From contig NC_133971.1 in assembly GCF_031877795.1 (NCBI RefSeq), forward strand, positions 14,982,325 to 15,046,324: DNA of 64,000 bases. The letters run 5' to 3'. This stretch comes from Strix aluco (lineage: Eukaryota; Chordata; Aves; Strigiformes; Strigidae). The translations under genes and the position numbers were made by a program. Position 1 is the first letter of the stretch. Each line of letters begins with the position of its first letter. This document shows, one piece after another, positions 50,180-61,978 of the stretch. The notes under the pieces are model-generated. The model was not told where the DNA came from, ran no database searches, and was given only the letters and a program-made list of their open reading frames with translations.

Positions 50180-50559
50180 TGAGGACAGGGGCTCCGAAGC
50201 AGAGGATAGTGGCGGGGGACCCTTCTGAAAGCGTCAAAAAACCCACGGCAAAACCGCAAACCGAGAAGGCAGAAGCCCAGGGAAGGGGGAGAGCCTCAAG
50301 CCGCACCCCCTGAGTGGGAAGAGTGAGCTGCAAACGAGGGCAGCGGGGACTCAGGGCGGGCAGAGACCAGAGTGACGACGCCCCACACCCCTCAGGTACA
50401 AGAGCAGCCCCCAGGGAGCCGGGGAACAGGGCGGGCAAACAGGGCATGGCGCAGCAGTTCGCGCAGGCAGGGTGTGTGGACAAGGCATAGTCCCTCTCCT
50501 GGCTCTAGATCTTATCTTAGTTAGTTGCCATCTCATCGTCCTCCACAAGTAGACTGAGC

Positions 50560-51657
50560 TACCCGGTCTCCACTCGGGTCAAAACCACCACCAGAAAGAA
50601 CGTGGTGACCCAGACGGAGCTGCCACGCAAACACGCAGCGGTCCAGGTCCCGGGCTGCAGGGAGTGCCTGAGCCCATCAATCCTGCCAGAGGGCAGCAGT
50701 GACAGCACCTGTGTGTGCTGCGATCAGCTGGATGACCTGCTCAGCCTGGTGGCAGAACTCCAAAGAAGAGGTCACAAGATTAAGAAGTATTAGTGAGTGC
50801 GAAAGGGAAATTGATTGGTGGAGTAGCACCTTGGCACCCATGAAGCAAAAGTAGCAAATGGAGGCTCCAAACAAGGCAGGCGATCCCTCACCCTCTTGCT
50901 ACCAGGCAGAGGAAGGGACCTAAGAGATGGGGGAGGCTGGAAACAGGTCCCTGCTTAGGGAGGCAGGAAAATCCTCTCCCGACCTCCCTCATCTTCCATG
51001 ATGTCCCTTCACAACAGATATGGGGCTCTGGAACTTATGAATGAAGCAGAGAAGGATGAAGAAAATAAGTAAAGTAAGGAGGAAGATGAAGATCCATCAA
51101 GGCCAGGTCGTTCTAGACCATGTATTAAAACCAATTCTAAAAAGAACCCCAGAAAGGTCATTGTAGTGGGTGACTCCATTCTGAGGGGTGTCGAAGGCCC
51201 AATATGCAGACCAGACCCACTTCATAGGGAAGTCCGCTGCCCTCCTGGGGCCCAAGTGAAGGACCTCACGATAAAACTTCCCTTTCTAGTGAGACCTAAG
51301 GATTACTACCCTCTCTTGGTTTTTCAGGTAGGTAGCAATAATATTACCAGGAGTAGCCCAAAATCAATGAAAAGAGATTTCAGGGCCTTGGGGAAACTGG
51401 TTAAGGGGTCAGGGGCACAAATAGTGTTCTCCATCCCTTCAGTTGCAGGGATGGATGAGGAAGATTACAGGATAACTCAACAGATGAACTTGTGGCTCTG
51501 AGACTGGTGTTATTGGCAGGGCTTTGGATTTTTCAATCACGGGTTAGTATACAGGACGCCAGACCTTTTGGCATCAGATGGGATGCACCTGTCCCAGAGA
51601 GGGAAGAGGATCTTGGGGCAGGAGTTAGCTGGGCTCATTGACAGAGCTTTAAACTAG
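50560..51657 (+). pseudogene. CR1 ORF1 remnant: Cys-rich segment plus SGNH-type esterase domain
   Basis: The first part encodes a cysteine-rich segment with CRECLSPS and CVCCDQLDDLLSLVAELQ, followed by a TAG at 50791-50793. After a damaged stretch comes an esterase-like domain with VVGDSILRG (Ser block) near 51160, FQVGSNN in the middle, and SDGMHLSQRGK (Asp/His block) near 51570. The natural end is RALN then TAG at 51655-51657. CR1 ORF1 proteins are known to carry such an esterase domain. Stops and frameshifts, including TGA at 51499-51501, make this copy non-functional. Confidence 0.8.
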
Positions 51658-51859
51658 ATTTGAAGGGGGAAGGGGCAAAACTGGAACTCCCAGAGGTAAG
51701 CCCCAGGGTAGATTACCAGAGTTTGCGGGCTGTTGTGCCAGCGACGACCCTCACCCTGCTGTCTCGGTAGAGGCAAGGGATGGAAACATGCAGCACAACA
51801 AAGATGCAAGGGATATTGAAGGATTGTTAACTGTGGTAACACCTGTGAAAGGTCAGGCT

Positions 51860-54521
51860 GGACTTAGGACCTCTAAATGCAAAAAGGTGCTGGGAACATC
51901 AGCCCATCTGAAGTGCACGTATACCAATGCACACAGCACAGGTAACAAACAGGAGGAGCTCGAAGCCATGATGAAACAGGAAAATTATGATGTACTGGCT
52001 ATCACAGAAACATGGTGGGATGTCTCCCATGACTGGAGTGCGCCCGTTGATGGCTACAAGCTCTTCAGGAGGGATAGACAAGGAAGGAGAGGTGGTGGGG
52101 TGGCACTGTATGTTAAGGACTGTTATGATTGCTTTGAGTACAACTGTAGTGAAGACAGGGTGGAGTGTCTTTGCGCTTGAATCAGGGGGAAGGCCAACAG
52201 GGCAGATGTCGTAGTGGGAGTCTATTACAGGCCACCCAACCAGGACAGAGAGGTGGATGAAATATTCTACAGGCACTTCTGAGAAATTTCATGATTGCTT
52301 GCCCTTATTCTTGTGGGAGACTTTAACTTCCCAGACATCTGCTAGAAATACAACACAGCAGAGCGGGACCAGTCCTGGAGATTCCTGGAATGTGTGGGAG
52401 ACAACTTCCTGACACAGCTGGTGAGACAACCAACCAGAGAAGGTGCCCTGCTGGATCTCCTCTTTGTGAACAGAGAAAGACTGGTGGATGATGTGGTGGT
52501 TGGAGGATGACTAGGGCACAGCGATCATGAAATAATAGAGTTCTCTATTCTTAGAGAGGCCAGGAGAGGGGGCAGAAGAACTGACATCCTGGACTTCCAA
52601 AGGGCTGATTTTGACTTGTTTAGGCAACTGCTTGACAGAATCCCTTGGGAGATGGTCCTGAAGGGTATAGGGGTCCAGGAAGGCTGGACATTCTTTAAGA
52701 AGGAAGTGTTAATGGCTCAGGAGCAGGTGGTCCCCAGGTGCTGTAAGAGAAGCCGGCGACAGAGAAGAACACCCTGACTGAACAGGGAGCTTTGGCTGCA
52801 ACTCAAGGAGAAAAGGAGAGTTTATAGCCTCTGGAAGAAGGGGCTACCAACTCACAGTGATTACAAAGATGCTGTGAGGCTATGCAGGGTGGAAATCAGG
52901 AGGTCTAAAGCCCAGCTAGAAATTAATCAGGCTTCAGCAGTCAAAGATAACAAGAAATGTTTCTGTAAGTATGTCAATAGCAAAAGAAAGACCAGGGAGA
53001 GCCTCCATCCCCTGTTAGACGCAGGGGGAAACATGGTAACAAGTGATGAGGAAAAGGCTGAGGTGCTTAATGCCTTCTTTGCCTCAGTCTTTAATAACAA
53101 GACTAGTTGTATTGAGGGAATCCAGTCTCCTCAGCCAGAAGACAGAGACTGGGACAACGACCCCCCCCACATTCCAGGAGGAGACAGTCAGTGACCTACT
53201 ACATCACATAGACACACACAAGTCTATGGGACCAGACGGGATACACCCAAGGGTGCTGAAGGAGCTGGCTGGGGTGCTCGCCAAGCCGCTTTCCATCATT
53301 TACCAGCAGTCCTGGCTGACCGGGGAGGTCCCGACAGATTGGAAATTGGCCAATGTGACACCCATACATAAGAAGGGTTGGAAGGATGATCCGGGAAATT
53401 ACAGGCCTGTCAGCTTGACTTCGGTGCTTGGGAAGCTGATGGAGCAGCTCATCCTGAGTACCATCACACAACACATGCGGGACAACCAGATGATCAGACC
53501 CAGTCAGCAGGGGTTTATGAAAGGCAGGTCCTGCTTGACAAACCTGATCTCCTTCTATGACAGGGTGACCTGCTTATTGGATGAGGGAAAGGCTGTGGGT
53601 GTTGTCTACCTTGACTTTAGTAACGCCTTTGACACCGTTTCCCACAGCATTCTCCTGGTGAAACTGGTTGCTCGTGGCTTGGATGGGCACACGCTTTGCT
53701 GGGTAAAAAACTGGCTGGATGGCCGGGCCCAAAGAGTTGTGATGAACGGAGTTAAATCCAGTTGGCGGCCGGTCACAAGTGGTGTCCCCCAGGGCTCAGT
53801 TTTGGGGCCACTCCTGTTTAACATCTTTACTGATGATCTAGACGAGGGGATTGAGTGCACCCTCAGTAAATTTGCAGATGACACCAAGTTGGGTGGGAGT
53901 GTTGATCTGCTCGAGGGTAGGGAGGCTCTGCAGAGAGACCTGGACAGGCTGGAGCGATGGGCTGAGGCCAACTGTAGGAGTTTCAATAAGGCCAAATGCC
54001 GGGTGCTGCACTTGGGCCACAACAACCCCCAGCAGCGCTACAGGCTTGGGGAGGAGTGGCTGGAGAGCTGCCAGTCAGAGAGGGACCTGGGGGTGTTGAT
54101 TGACAGCCGGCTGAACATGAGCCAGCAGTGTGCCCAGGTGGCCAAGAAGGCCACCGGCATCCTGGCTTGCATCAGAAATAGCGTGTCCAGCTGGGGCAGG
54201 GAAGTGATCTTGCCCCTGTACTCGGCACTGGTGAGGCCGCACCTCGATGACTGTGTTCAGTTTTGGGCCCCTCACCTCAAAAAGGACATTGAATTACTCG
54301 AGCGTGTCCAGAGAAGGGCAACGAAGCTGGTGAAGGGTCTGGAGCACAGGTCTTATGAGGAGCAGCTGAGGGAACTGGGGTTGTTTAGTCTGGAGAAGAG
54401 GAGGCTGAGGGGAGACCTCATCGCCCTCTACAACTACCTGAAAGGAGGTTGCAGAGAACCGGGGATGAGTCTCTTTAACCAAGTAATGAGTGACAGAACA
54501 AGAGGGAATGGCCTCAAGTAG
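51860..54521 (+). pseudogene. CR1 ORF2 remnant: APE endonuclease and reverse transcriptase
   Basis: The endonuclease part is recognisable from YDVLAITETWW (near 51990) through GGGVALYVKD and GVYYRPPNQ, with TGA at 52178-52180 and more stops after it. The reverse transcriptase part is open from 53043 to the stop at 54519-54521. It includes [42 protein letters not shown] and the catalytic FADDTKL (residues 277-283 of the open frame). A frame change lies in the C run at 53161-53168, where the frame open over 52874-53194 passes into the reverse transcriptase frame. The reverse transcriptase catalytic block itself is intact. Confidence 0.9.
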
Positions 54522-54825
54522 CGCCAGGGAAGGTTTAGACTGGATATTAGGGAGCATTTCTTTACAGAACAGGTCGTTAGGCATTGGAATGTGCTGCCCA
54601 GGGAGGTGGTGGAGTCCCCATCCCTGGAGGTGTTTAAGAGTTGGGTTGACCCATCACTGAGGGATATGGTGTAGTTGGGAACTGTCAGTGTTAGGTTAAT
54701 GGTTGGGCTAGATGACCTCCACGGTCTTTTCCAACCTAGATGATTCTGTGATTCTATGATTCTGTGACCAATATAAGCCTTTGCAAGGAGCATGTTGGTG
54801 TGCCTTCCAGGTCAGATATACATAC

Positions 54826-55054
54826 CTTGCTCTGACCCAGGGTTTGGTATGCATGCTCAGGCTATTGCCCCAGCTACCATGTTTCTCAGAAGCTTCTGGC
54901 AAAAATCCTCTTTCAGGAGCCAGCTCCTCAGCTATTGCTCGGATATGATATGGCTCAAATCCACAGCAGCCTCCAATGTAACGAATTCCTAAATCATAGG
55001 CCTTTCTTGCATATTTTTGAATATCCCATCTGGTTACAATTCTTGGCTCCAGAC
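54826..55054 (-). CDS. BHMT: BHMT coding exon with the paired zinc cysteines
   Basis: On the minus strand the acceptor TTTGCAG is followed by GT, which completes a Gly codon, then 75 codons, then AG before the donor GTATGT (54820-54825). The exon encodes [20 protein letters not shown], then [14 protein letters not shown] with the CC zinc ligands, then [11 protein letters not shown] and KPWVRAR. Only 58 bp separate its 3' edge from the tail of the CR1 in the next intron. Confidence 0.96.
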
Positions 55055-56546
55055 CTGCAAAGACATTCATATTGTAAGCTTCCACCATATTCAAATTCAG
55101 CACATTTTTTAGTAAGAAATCACGTAGTGGAAACACTTGCACACTGTTTGCAAAATTGGTTGTAGATGTACATGTACATGTTTGAACTGCCTGAGCTAGA
55201 ATTAATGATGCAAACTTTCAGAAGTCTAGCTTTCAGATTCTGCTGTGCTCTGCTGAGATATGCTTGTTGTAAGCTTTATCGGCCTTGCAAAACAGCACCT
55301 AATATCTGCTGAGACTGATCAAGCCGTAAGTCACATGCTTGCCATTCTGCCAGAGTTCTTAGCTGGAGTATTGGGGTACTTTCCATGTTACGTCCACATT
55401 TCCAAAGAGTTCCTAATAAACAATCAGTATCTCAGAAATCTGATTACAGTACTCTAATCTGTGAAAGGAGAAGGTATCAGCCTACCTGCAACAGAAATAA
55501 GCCTGCTCATTATTCCTCAGAAATGCTTACTAAACTTTTTTTCCCATGATTAGCTAGTGGCAGCCAGTTGTTTCACTGACAGCTGGGATCTGTAGTGATT
55601 TCTTAGCCCATCCCTTACTTAGAATCCCAGCCATAAGCAGTTTGCTGCCTCAAACCATTGGTTCCTTGTGGAAAGTTCTGTGTGTAGATAAGTTAGGATG
55701 TAATCTTTATTCTGAACCCTTCTCCCTGTTACAGGTTGTGAGCAGAGTGAAGGGATAACAGAGCTGAGAGGAAGTACTTGTGGAAGGGAAGGAATAGGAA
55801 GTGAAAAGAACAAAGAAAAGTACACCTCAAATGGAAGGAGGCACAAGAGTGGCAGAACTGAAAAGACCAGGGACTGAAGAAGAAATTTTAAGCAATAAAA
55901 ATACAGGGATAAAGGAATAAAAATCCTCTCACTTCTTTATGCACATCTTCAGGACACGAACCAGCAGGGTTATCAGGTGAGTGCAGCATGATGTCTGTGC
56001 ACTGAACACTCCTCTGGGCAAAGCAGTCGTGGTGAGGTAGGTAAGGCTCCAGCAACACAGCAGAAAGGTAGGATTCTTCTCCCTATGTCCTTACCCAGAA
56101 ATGCCTAATGTGCAAGAAGGTGATACAAAGCAGATCTACTCTAAATCCAATGGGCAGTTAAGAGACAGGTTCAGGAAATAAAAAGCAGAAGAAAAAAAAT
56201 TAAATGTTCTTAAACAGAAAATTATTGGACTCAGAGGGAAAGACTGGAAAAGGAAAAGTAGATGATCTAATATCAGAAGGAAAACCAGATGAAGCTATCT
56301 TAGAAGGCTGTTTAAATAAAAGTAAGCTTGTGTACAGTCCTGCAGATGTGAGAGAACGCATCAGAAGCAAAATTCATTATTTCCCCGTCTCTCATGTTTC
56401 ATTAAAAAGCTAATGCAAAATTGATACAAAATGAGCAACAGCAAGAATGCAGCATGTTGCGTTCCATTTACACTTGTATAAGCAACTAAACTCCAGGGGA
56501 ATAGTATAGACTGTCTCCTCATCTTCTCCATCACCCACCCTGTCAC
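55055..56546 (-). other. BHMT: BHMT intron between the GGCCGFEP and VNCHFDP exons, left part
   Basis: Unique intron sequence. No exon or RNA gene was recognised. Confidence 0.6.
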
Positions 56547-58049
56547 AATCCATGGGACCTGATGAGATGCATCCGAGGGTCCTGAGGAAACTGGCAGATG
56601 AAGTTGCTAAGCTACTCTCCACCATATTTGAAAAGTCTTGGCAAACTGGTGAAGTTCCAAGTGACTGGAAAAGGGGAAACATAACCCTAATTTTTAAAAA
56701 GGGAACAAAGGAAGACCCGGGGAACTACAGGCCAGTCAGTCTCACCTCTATTCCCAGCAAGATCATGGAGCAAATCCTCTGGAAACTACACTAGGGCACA
56801 TGGAAAACCAGGAGGTGACTGGTGACAGCCAACACGGCTTCACTAAGGACAAATCGTGCCTGACAAATTTGGTGGCCTTCTACAATGCAATTACAGCATT
56901 GGTGGATAAGGGAAGAGCAACTGACATCATCTACCTGGACTTGTGCAAAGCATTTGACACTGTCCTGCACAATATCCTTGTTTCTAAAATGGAGAGACAT
57001 GAATTTGATGGGAGGACCACTTGGTGGATAAGGAATTGGTTTGATGGTCACCAAGAATTGCTGTCAACAGCTCGATGTCCAGGTGCAGACCAGTGGACAA
57101 GTGGTATCCCTCAGGGGCCCATACTGGGAACAATATTATTTAACTTCATTGTTGGGGATAGCGAGAGTGAGATTGAGTGCACCCTCACCAAGTTTGCCAA
57201 TGACACCAAGCTGTGTGGTACAGTCGACACGCTGGAGGGAAGGGATGGCATCCAGAGGGACCTGGACAGGCTTGGGAGGTGGGCCTGTGCAAACCTCATG
57301 AAGTTCAGCAAGGCCAAGTGCAAGGTCCTGCATGTGCATTGAGGCAATCCCAAGCACAAATACAGGCTGGTCGATGAGTGGATTGAGAGCAGCCCTGCGG
57401 AGAAGGACTTGGGGGTACTAGTGGATGGAAAACTGAATATGAGTCAGTGACGTACACTCAGAGCCCAGAAAGCCAACTGTATCCTGGGCTGCATCAAAAG
57501 AAGTGTGATTCTGTCCCTCAAGTCCACTCTCATGAAACCCTGCCTGGAGCACTGCATCCAGCTCTGGGGCCCCCAGCATAAGAAAGACATGGGCCTTGTT
57601 GGAGTGAGTCCAGAGGAGAGCACAAAGATGATCAGGGGGCTGGAGCACCTCCCCTGAGAGAGTTGGGGTTGTCAGCCTGGCAAAGAGAAGGCTCCGGGGA
57701 GACCTTATAGTGGCCTTCCAGTACTGAAGGGGGGCCTACAGGAAGGACAGGGAGGGACTATTTTATCAGGGAGTGTAGTGATAGGATGAGGGGTAACAGT
57801 TCCAAACTGAAAGAGGGTAGATTTAGATTAGATGTAAGGAATAAATTCTTTCCTGTGAGGGTGGTGAGACCCTGGAAGAGGTTGCTCAGAGAAGTTGTGG
57901 ATGCTCCCTCCCTGGAGGTGTTCAAGGCCAGGTTGGACGGGGCTTTGAGCAATCTGGTCTAGTGGAAGGTGTCCCTGCCCATGGCAGGGGGGCTGGTAGG
58001 TGATCTTTAAGGTCTTTTCCAACCTAAACCATTCTATGAGTCTATGAAT
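56547..58049 (+). mobile_element. CR1 LINE, 5'-truncated, antisense in BHMT intron
   Basis: It starts within the reverse transcriptase ([16 protein letters not shown]), continues with [14 protein letters not shown], then YLDLCKAFDTV, SGIPQGPILG and FANDTKLCG, and ends in ATTCTATGAGTCTATGA near 58032-58048. The frame is broken at about 56795, 57342 and 57450. The FANDTKL in place of FADD shows the catalytic block is lost. It is close to the subfamily at 4.2 and 14.5 kb. Confidence 0.93.
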
Positions 58050-59994
58050 CAGTCCTTGTGCTTCAGGAGTCTAAAGAAGGCAACAACATAACCTCTCTAA
58101 AGAAACAGGGATAGACCCCGCCGTAAGAACCAGCCACAAATGTGGTGAAACATGTTGATTGAAAAGAAAAAGTATTCTATGAAAATAAGTTGCTACATAG
58201 ATCATGTTTTGTGGGATTTTCCCCTTCCCAAAACTAATTAATATTCTATTTTCCATGCCTGTCAATGCATTTCTTTTCTTGGTTTTATTCAGAATGAAAT
58301 ATCTATAGCTTAACAGTTTGTTAACACTTACAATAAAATGAGAGATTGAAGTTTTCATCAATTTTTGATGAGAAGATTGTAACCTGCTCCTAGATTTAGC
58401 CCCTCTATATATCTACTCTTGAGATAATTAGGTATGCTTTGACTGACCAGGACATTTCTTTCTAAAACATTGTCCTTGCTTAACTTACGAGAATTCAGAG
58501 CAGTTGCAGTAACACATAGGGAAAACACAGAAAACTGGAAAAAGTTCTACAGAGAAATAAATACTGCTGGCATCTAGATGCTGGAGTTTGCCAATAAAAA
58601 ATAAGCACTTTCCTAGAAACTGAGATCTTGTTGGTCTGTACAGAGGTTATGTACACTTCAAATACCTAAAAACCTCTTTGTGCATATTGCCTTCCACAAG
58701 AAAAGAGTTAACTGGGTCAGTTTAACAATGATTTACCAAACTGCTTATCTGCCATCAAGTGATCAGTCACTCCTGAGTATTGAAAACATTCACAGAACCA
58801 GACTGCTCCAACTGACTCATAAAATTTCTGAAAGCTGAAATCTCATACAGATTGCTTATAACATACAAGCCAAGAACCATAACAAACCAAAGAGCGAGTC
58901 TTTCAATTCACTTGATTACTTACTGCATCCATTCTATCTTTTTTTGCTTGCAATCAGAGGAGTTATACAAAGGAATGAATAGGATAAATGAGTTCTTAAC
59001 ACTTTTAAACATCCCAGAATATCTTCAGAACTCAGACATGTTATTATTATTTAATGAATGCCTCAGGCTCATGCTTTATTCTCTACCATCCGTTTATGTA
59101 AAGAGAGGAATTAAAAAAATATTTCGGAAAATCACATCTCTCAAAGTTTTTGCTAAAAAGTCAAGTTTAAAATGTTTTAATACTTTATTTTATAATCTGA
59201 TCTTGAAAAGAAGAGTGTATGATGCCCAAAAATGAAAGCATTTTACTAATCAATTTTAAAATGTTTAGGCTGATTTTGTCCTCTTATTTTAAAGGGATGT
59301 GATCTTCTACATCCCAGGTGGAAATAAGCCCTAAATACACAAGCCTTATATACACATAAAGTGGATAAATCTTTCAGTCTTTGTAGAATTTCTCCTGAGC
59401 ATACATATGATGAATCCATCTCCAAACTGCCAATCCATTTGTTAGCAACATCAAAGAACATATTCCCTCTTCTGGTTTCTCTCTAATCTCACTTATATTA
59501 GTCAGTTACACTCGCAAGACCGAACCATTATTAGTGCAATAATCATGCACCTATATCCAGTTCTGCATGTGCATTGTACATTAAATCCCTATGCAGGTAA
59601 ACATTATAGGGCTTGTGGGATAGATGTCAACCCAAAACACTGGGGATTTTTTAGTGTATTTGCTCTTGTTCAATTCTTTGGACTGTTTATATCTGTCCTG
59701 CACACGGTTCTATAGCATGAGGAAGAACTAAGTTTTTTAACTAAGTTTAGGTTGTGGCACTTTTCATCATAATTTCACTTTCTGTCACGTGCTGTGATAC
59801 TACTGAAGTACTCTATGTAGATGATTTTTAATCTAATATTACACTGCAATCCCCCAATGGAAAATTCCAGACAGGATAACTGGGACCCATCCTATTGTAT
59901 AGAAGGACACATTGCAGCTTCAGCTTTACTAAAAGCTGGGAAAAAAGGAACAGACAATTATAAAAAAAAATAAACAGAGATATCCTTGTCTTAC
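58050..59994 (-). other. BHMT: BHMT intron, right part
   Basis: AT-rich intron sequence. A 127-codon plus-strand open frame at 58852-59235 is Lys/Leu-rich with no recognisable domain. It is antisense to the gene and probably chance. Confidence 0.6.
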
Positions 59995-60177
59995 CAAAGG
60001 GAAATTCCGGAAGATCAATAAAACCCTGCTTTCCACAATCAGGTGTATGGAAAGCAAGTGGCTGGGACATCAGGTGGGCTTTCAGTTTAGCAGCCTGCAA
60101 GCCCTCTTTCATCAGTTTCACAGTTTCCAGGGAAATATCTGGATCAAAATGGCAGTTGACTCCAACAATAGAAGCAC
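59995..60177 (-). CDS. BHMT: BHMT coding exon with the first zinc cysteine
   Basis: On the minus strand the acceptor TTTTCCTCCTAG is strong. GT completes a Gly codon, followed by [19 protein letters not shown] with the first zinc cysteine, then [20 protein letters not shown] and [19 protein letters not shown]. The exon ends in phase 1 with the donor GTAAGA (59989-59994). At 183 bp it keeps phase 1 on both sides. Confidence 0.96.
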
Positions 60178-61044
60178 CTAGGAGGAGGAAAATAACTTTA
60201 AGTCACATCTCCCCAGGAAGCGGGAGGTGCAAGTTTTTAGCCACAGCACTCAAGAAGCAGAGCAGTTCATCTTTACACCAGCATTATGGTTGGGCTGAAG
60301 CCAGCCTCAACTCTCCTGAGGTTGATCATTCCATTTACATCTCATTTGCACTCCTCTTTACCTTCCTGATGATGAATCACACCTCTCACCTTCATACAGT
60401 TGTTTTTCTTATCAGTGCTTCATCAGTGAAGACTAATTATGTACAGCCACATATGCAAATAGCTAGCAGATTCCTAACACAGATTCTGCGTTTGGATTTC
60501 AACTCTAACTCCAAAGGAAAAGAGTAGTTCAGAACAGATATAATAAACCCCTGTACCATCATTCATCATGCCCCTGATTAATTTCTTCTGTCCTTCCCCT
60601 TGTCCTGCAGAAAACACAGCCTTTGATAGGCAAAAAGATTAATTTTTTCATCCTGTTATTCTCTCATTCTGGGTTTGAACTGTGCTCCATACATTTCTAA
60701 GAACACGAGCAGAGAATCAAAGGTGGCTTTGGATTCTGCTTATGTTTTCAGAATTTGGGGTTGGCTCTGTAACCAAATTTGAGTAGATTTAGGATTTTGC
60801 TCTATTCAGTATCAGCTGCCTGTGGCTATTACTCCCAATACCATCCTGGTAAACAAGGATTTTATAGCTGCATTTTCATATGTTTTTTACAAGACCTCTC
60901 TAGTAAAGCACACAAAAAAATTTTCTACAGGGTCAAAACTTTTATTAGATATAACTGGGAAGCTGCCTACTTGAGATTATCTCAATACCTAAGGACTTTA
61001 CTTTGTTCCATACTTTTAAAGGGCATATTAAAACAGATTCTTAC
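60178..61044 (-). other. BHMT: BHMT intron
   Basis: Unique intron sequence of 867 bp, bounded by consensus GTAAGA and CCTAG sites. No other feature was seen. Confidence 0.7.
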
Positions 61045-61192
61045 CAGCCTTCACCAGTTGGACAGCACACTGTCCAGGGGGCACACCATGCATGTCTCCT
61101 TCTGGACCAATGCACATTGTAGCTGCAACTGGCTTTCCAGATTCTTTCAGAACTTCAACTGCCCAGACAGCCTCTTCAACATGTTCAAAATA
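61045..61192 (-). CDS. BHMT: BHMT coding exon (YFEHVEEA to LVKAG)
   Basis: The acceptor TTTATTTCAG precedes TAT in phase 0. The exon encodes [20 protein letters not shown], then [20 protein letters not shown] and QCAVQLVKA, and ends after the first base of a Gly codon at donor GTAAGA (61039-61044). This is part of the (beta/alpha)8 barrel, with the conserved CIGPEGD loop. There is no disruption. Confidence 0.96.
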
Positions 61193-61786
61193 CTGAAATA
61201 AATTAAAACTAGACTACTTTTGTTTCTTGGAGATGAAGCATAAACACATTGATCCAAACCCCAAATTCACCAGCAATACAATGACTTGATTCTTTTCTGA
61301 TTTACACTAACAGAATTCAATTGAGTTCACTGACCGCACAGTTAAAAAAGGACTTAAAAAAGTTAGTAAGTAAAACTAAATACAAAATAATGATACTCTT
61401 GTTTCAGAATAAGAATGTCCATACAGGACGTTAATTGGGGATTTATCCCCAAAGAACTATTTTAATCTAGAAAAGTTATCTTAGGTTGATTGCTTACAGG
61501 GTGTGGGAGGAAATAGGAACCAGTCAAGATCACATTTATCTACCTTCTTTCTACCAGTGAAGAATTTGATTTGACTGAGGTAGAAATTTAGGTTTCAAGG
61601 TCCTATTCTAGGATGCCTGCAGATGCTGCTGGGCATGTAGAAAAATACCCAATACTACTGGCATAAAAGCATAACAGAAAAACTTAAAGGAGGAAGCAAC
61701 ATATACTTGTACTCCCTAAAGTAGACTAAACATCTTAAAGTTAACACTGTGCCAGCTGAAGGCATGTACTTTTTCTACAGATTTAC
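61193..61786 (-). other. BHMT: BHMT intron
   Basis: Unique intron sequence of 594 bp between donor GTAAAT and acceptor TTTCAG. No other feature was seen. Confidence 0.7.
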
Positions 61787-61978
61787 CTCTGCAATTAGGA
61801 AGTCCACATTCTTCTTCATAAAGACATCTAGTTGCTTTCGAAAGGCTGCTTTAACTTCTGCTTTATCCTTGCAGCTTAAGTATGATGGTGTTTGACTGAC
61901 TCCTCCAGCCACTAAAGCATCACCTTCACTAGCCACTTCTCTTGCAATGTCACAAGCTGCTTCATTCACTTTCTGGCA
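61787..61978 (-). CDS. BHMT: BHMT coding exon (VNEAACDIA to FLIAE)
   Basis: Sixty-four codons, phase 0 on both sides. The acceptor is taken as TTTGCATAG before TGC, because the preceding exon ends cleanly in phase 0 after Ser. The exon then reads [20 protein letters not shown], followed by [17 protein letters not shown], and ends [10 protein letters not shown] at donor GTAAAT (61781-61786). An alternative CAG acceptor six bases further in would drop the first two residues. The pyrimidine tract is weak, and the first residue is Cys where the family usually has Gly. Confidence 0.93.

Larger units (their letters stand above)
50180..54767 (+). mobile_element. Nearly full-length CR1 LINE, antisense in BHMT
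   Basis: About 4.6 kb, close to full CR1 length. It begins with a GC-rich 5' UTR, marked by an abrupt composition change near 50180. It carries remnants of ORF1 and ORF2, then the 3' UTR, and ends with three 8-bp units (ATTCTGTG, ATTCTATG, ATTCTGTG) at about 54743-54767. Most CR1 copies are severely 5'-truncated, so one this long is uncommon. It belongs to a different subfamily from the copies at 4 kb, 14.5 kb and 57 kb. Confidence 0.93.
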
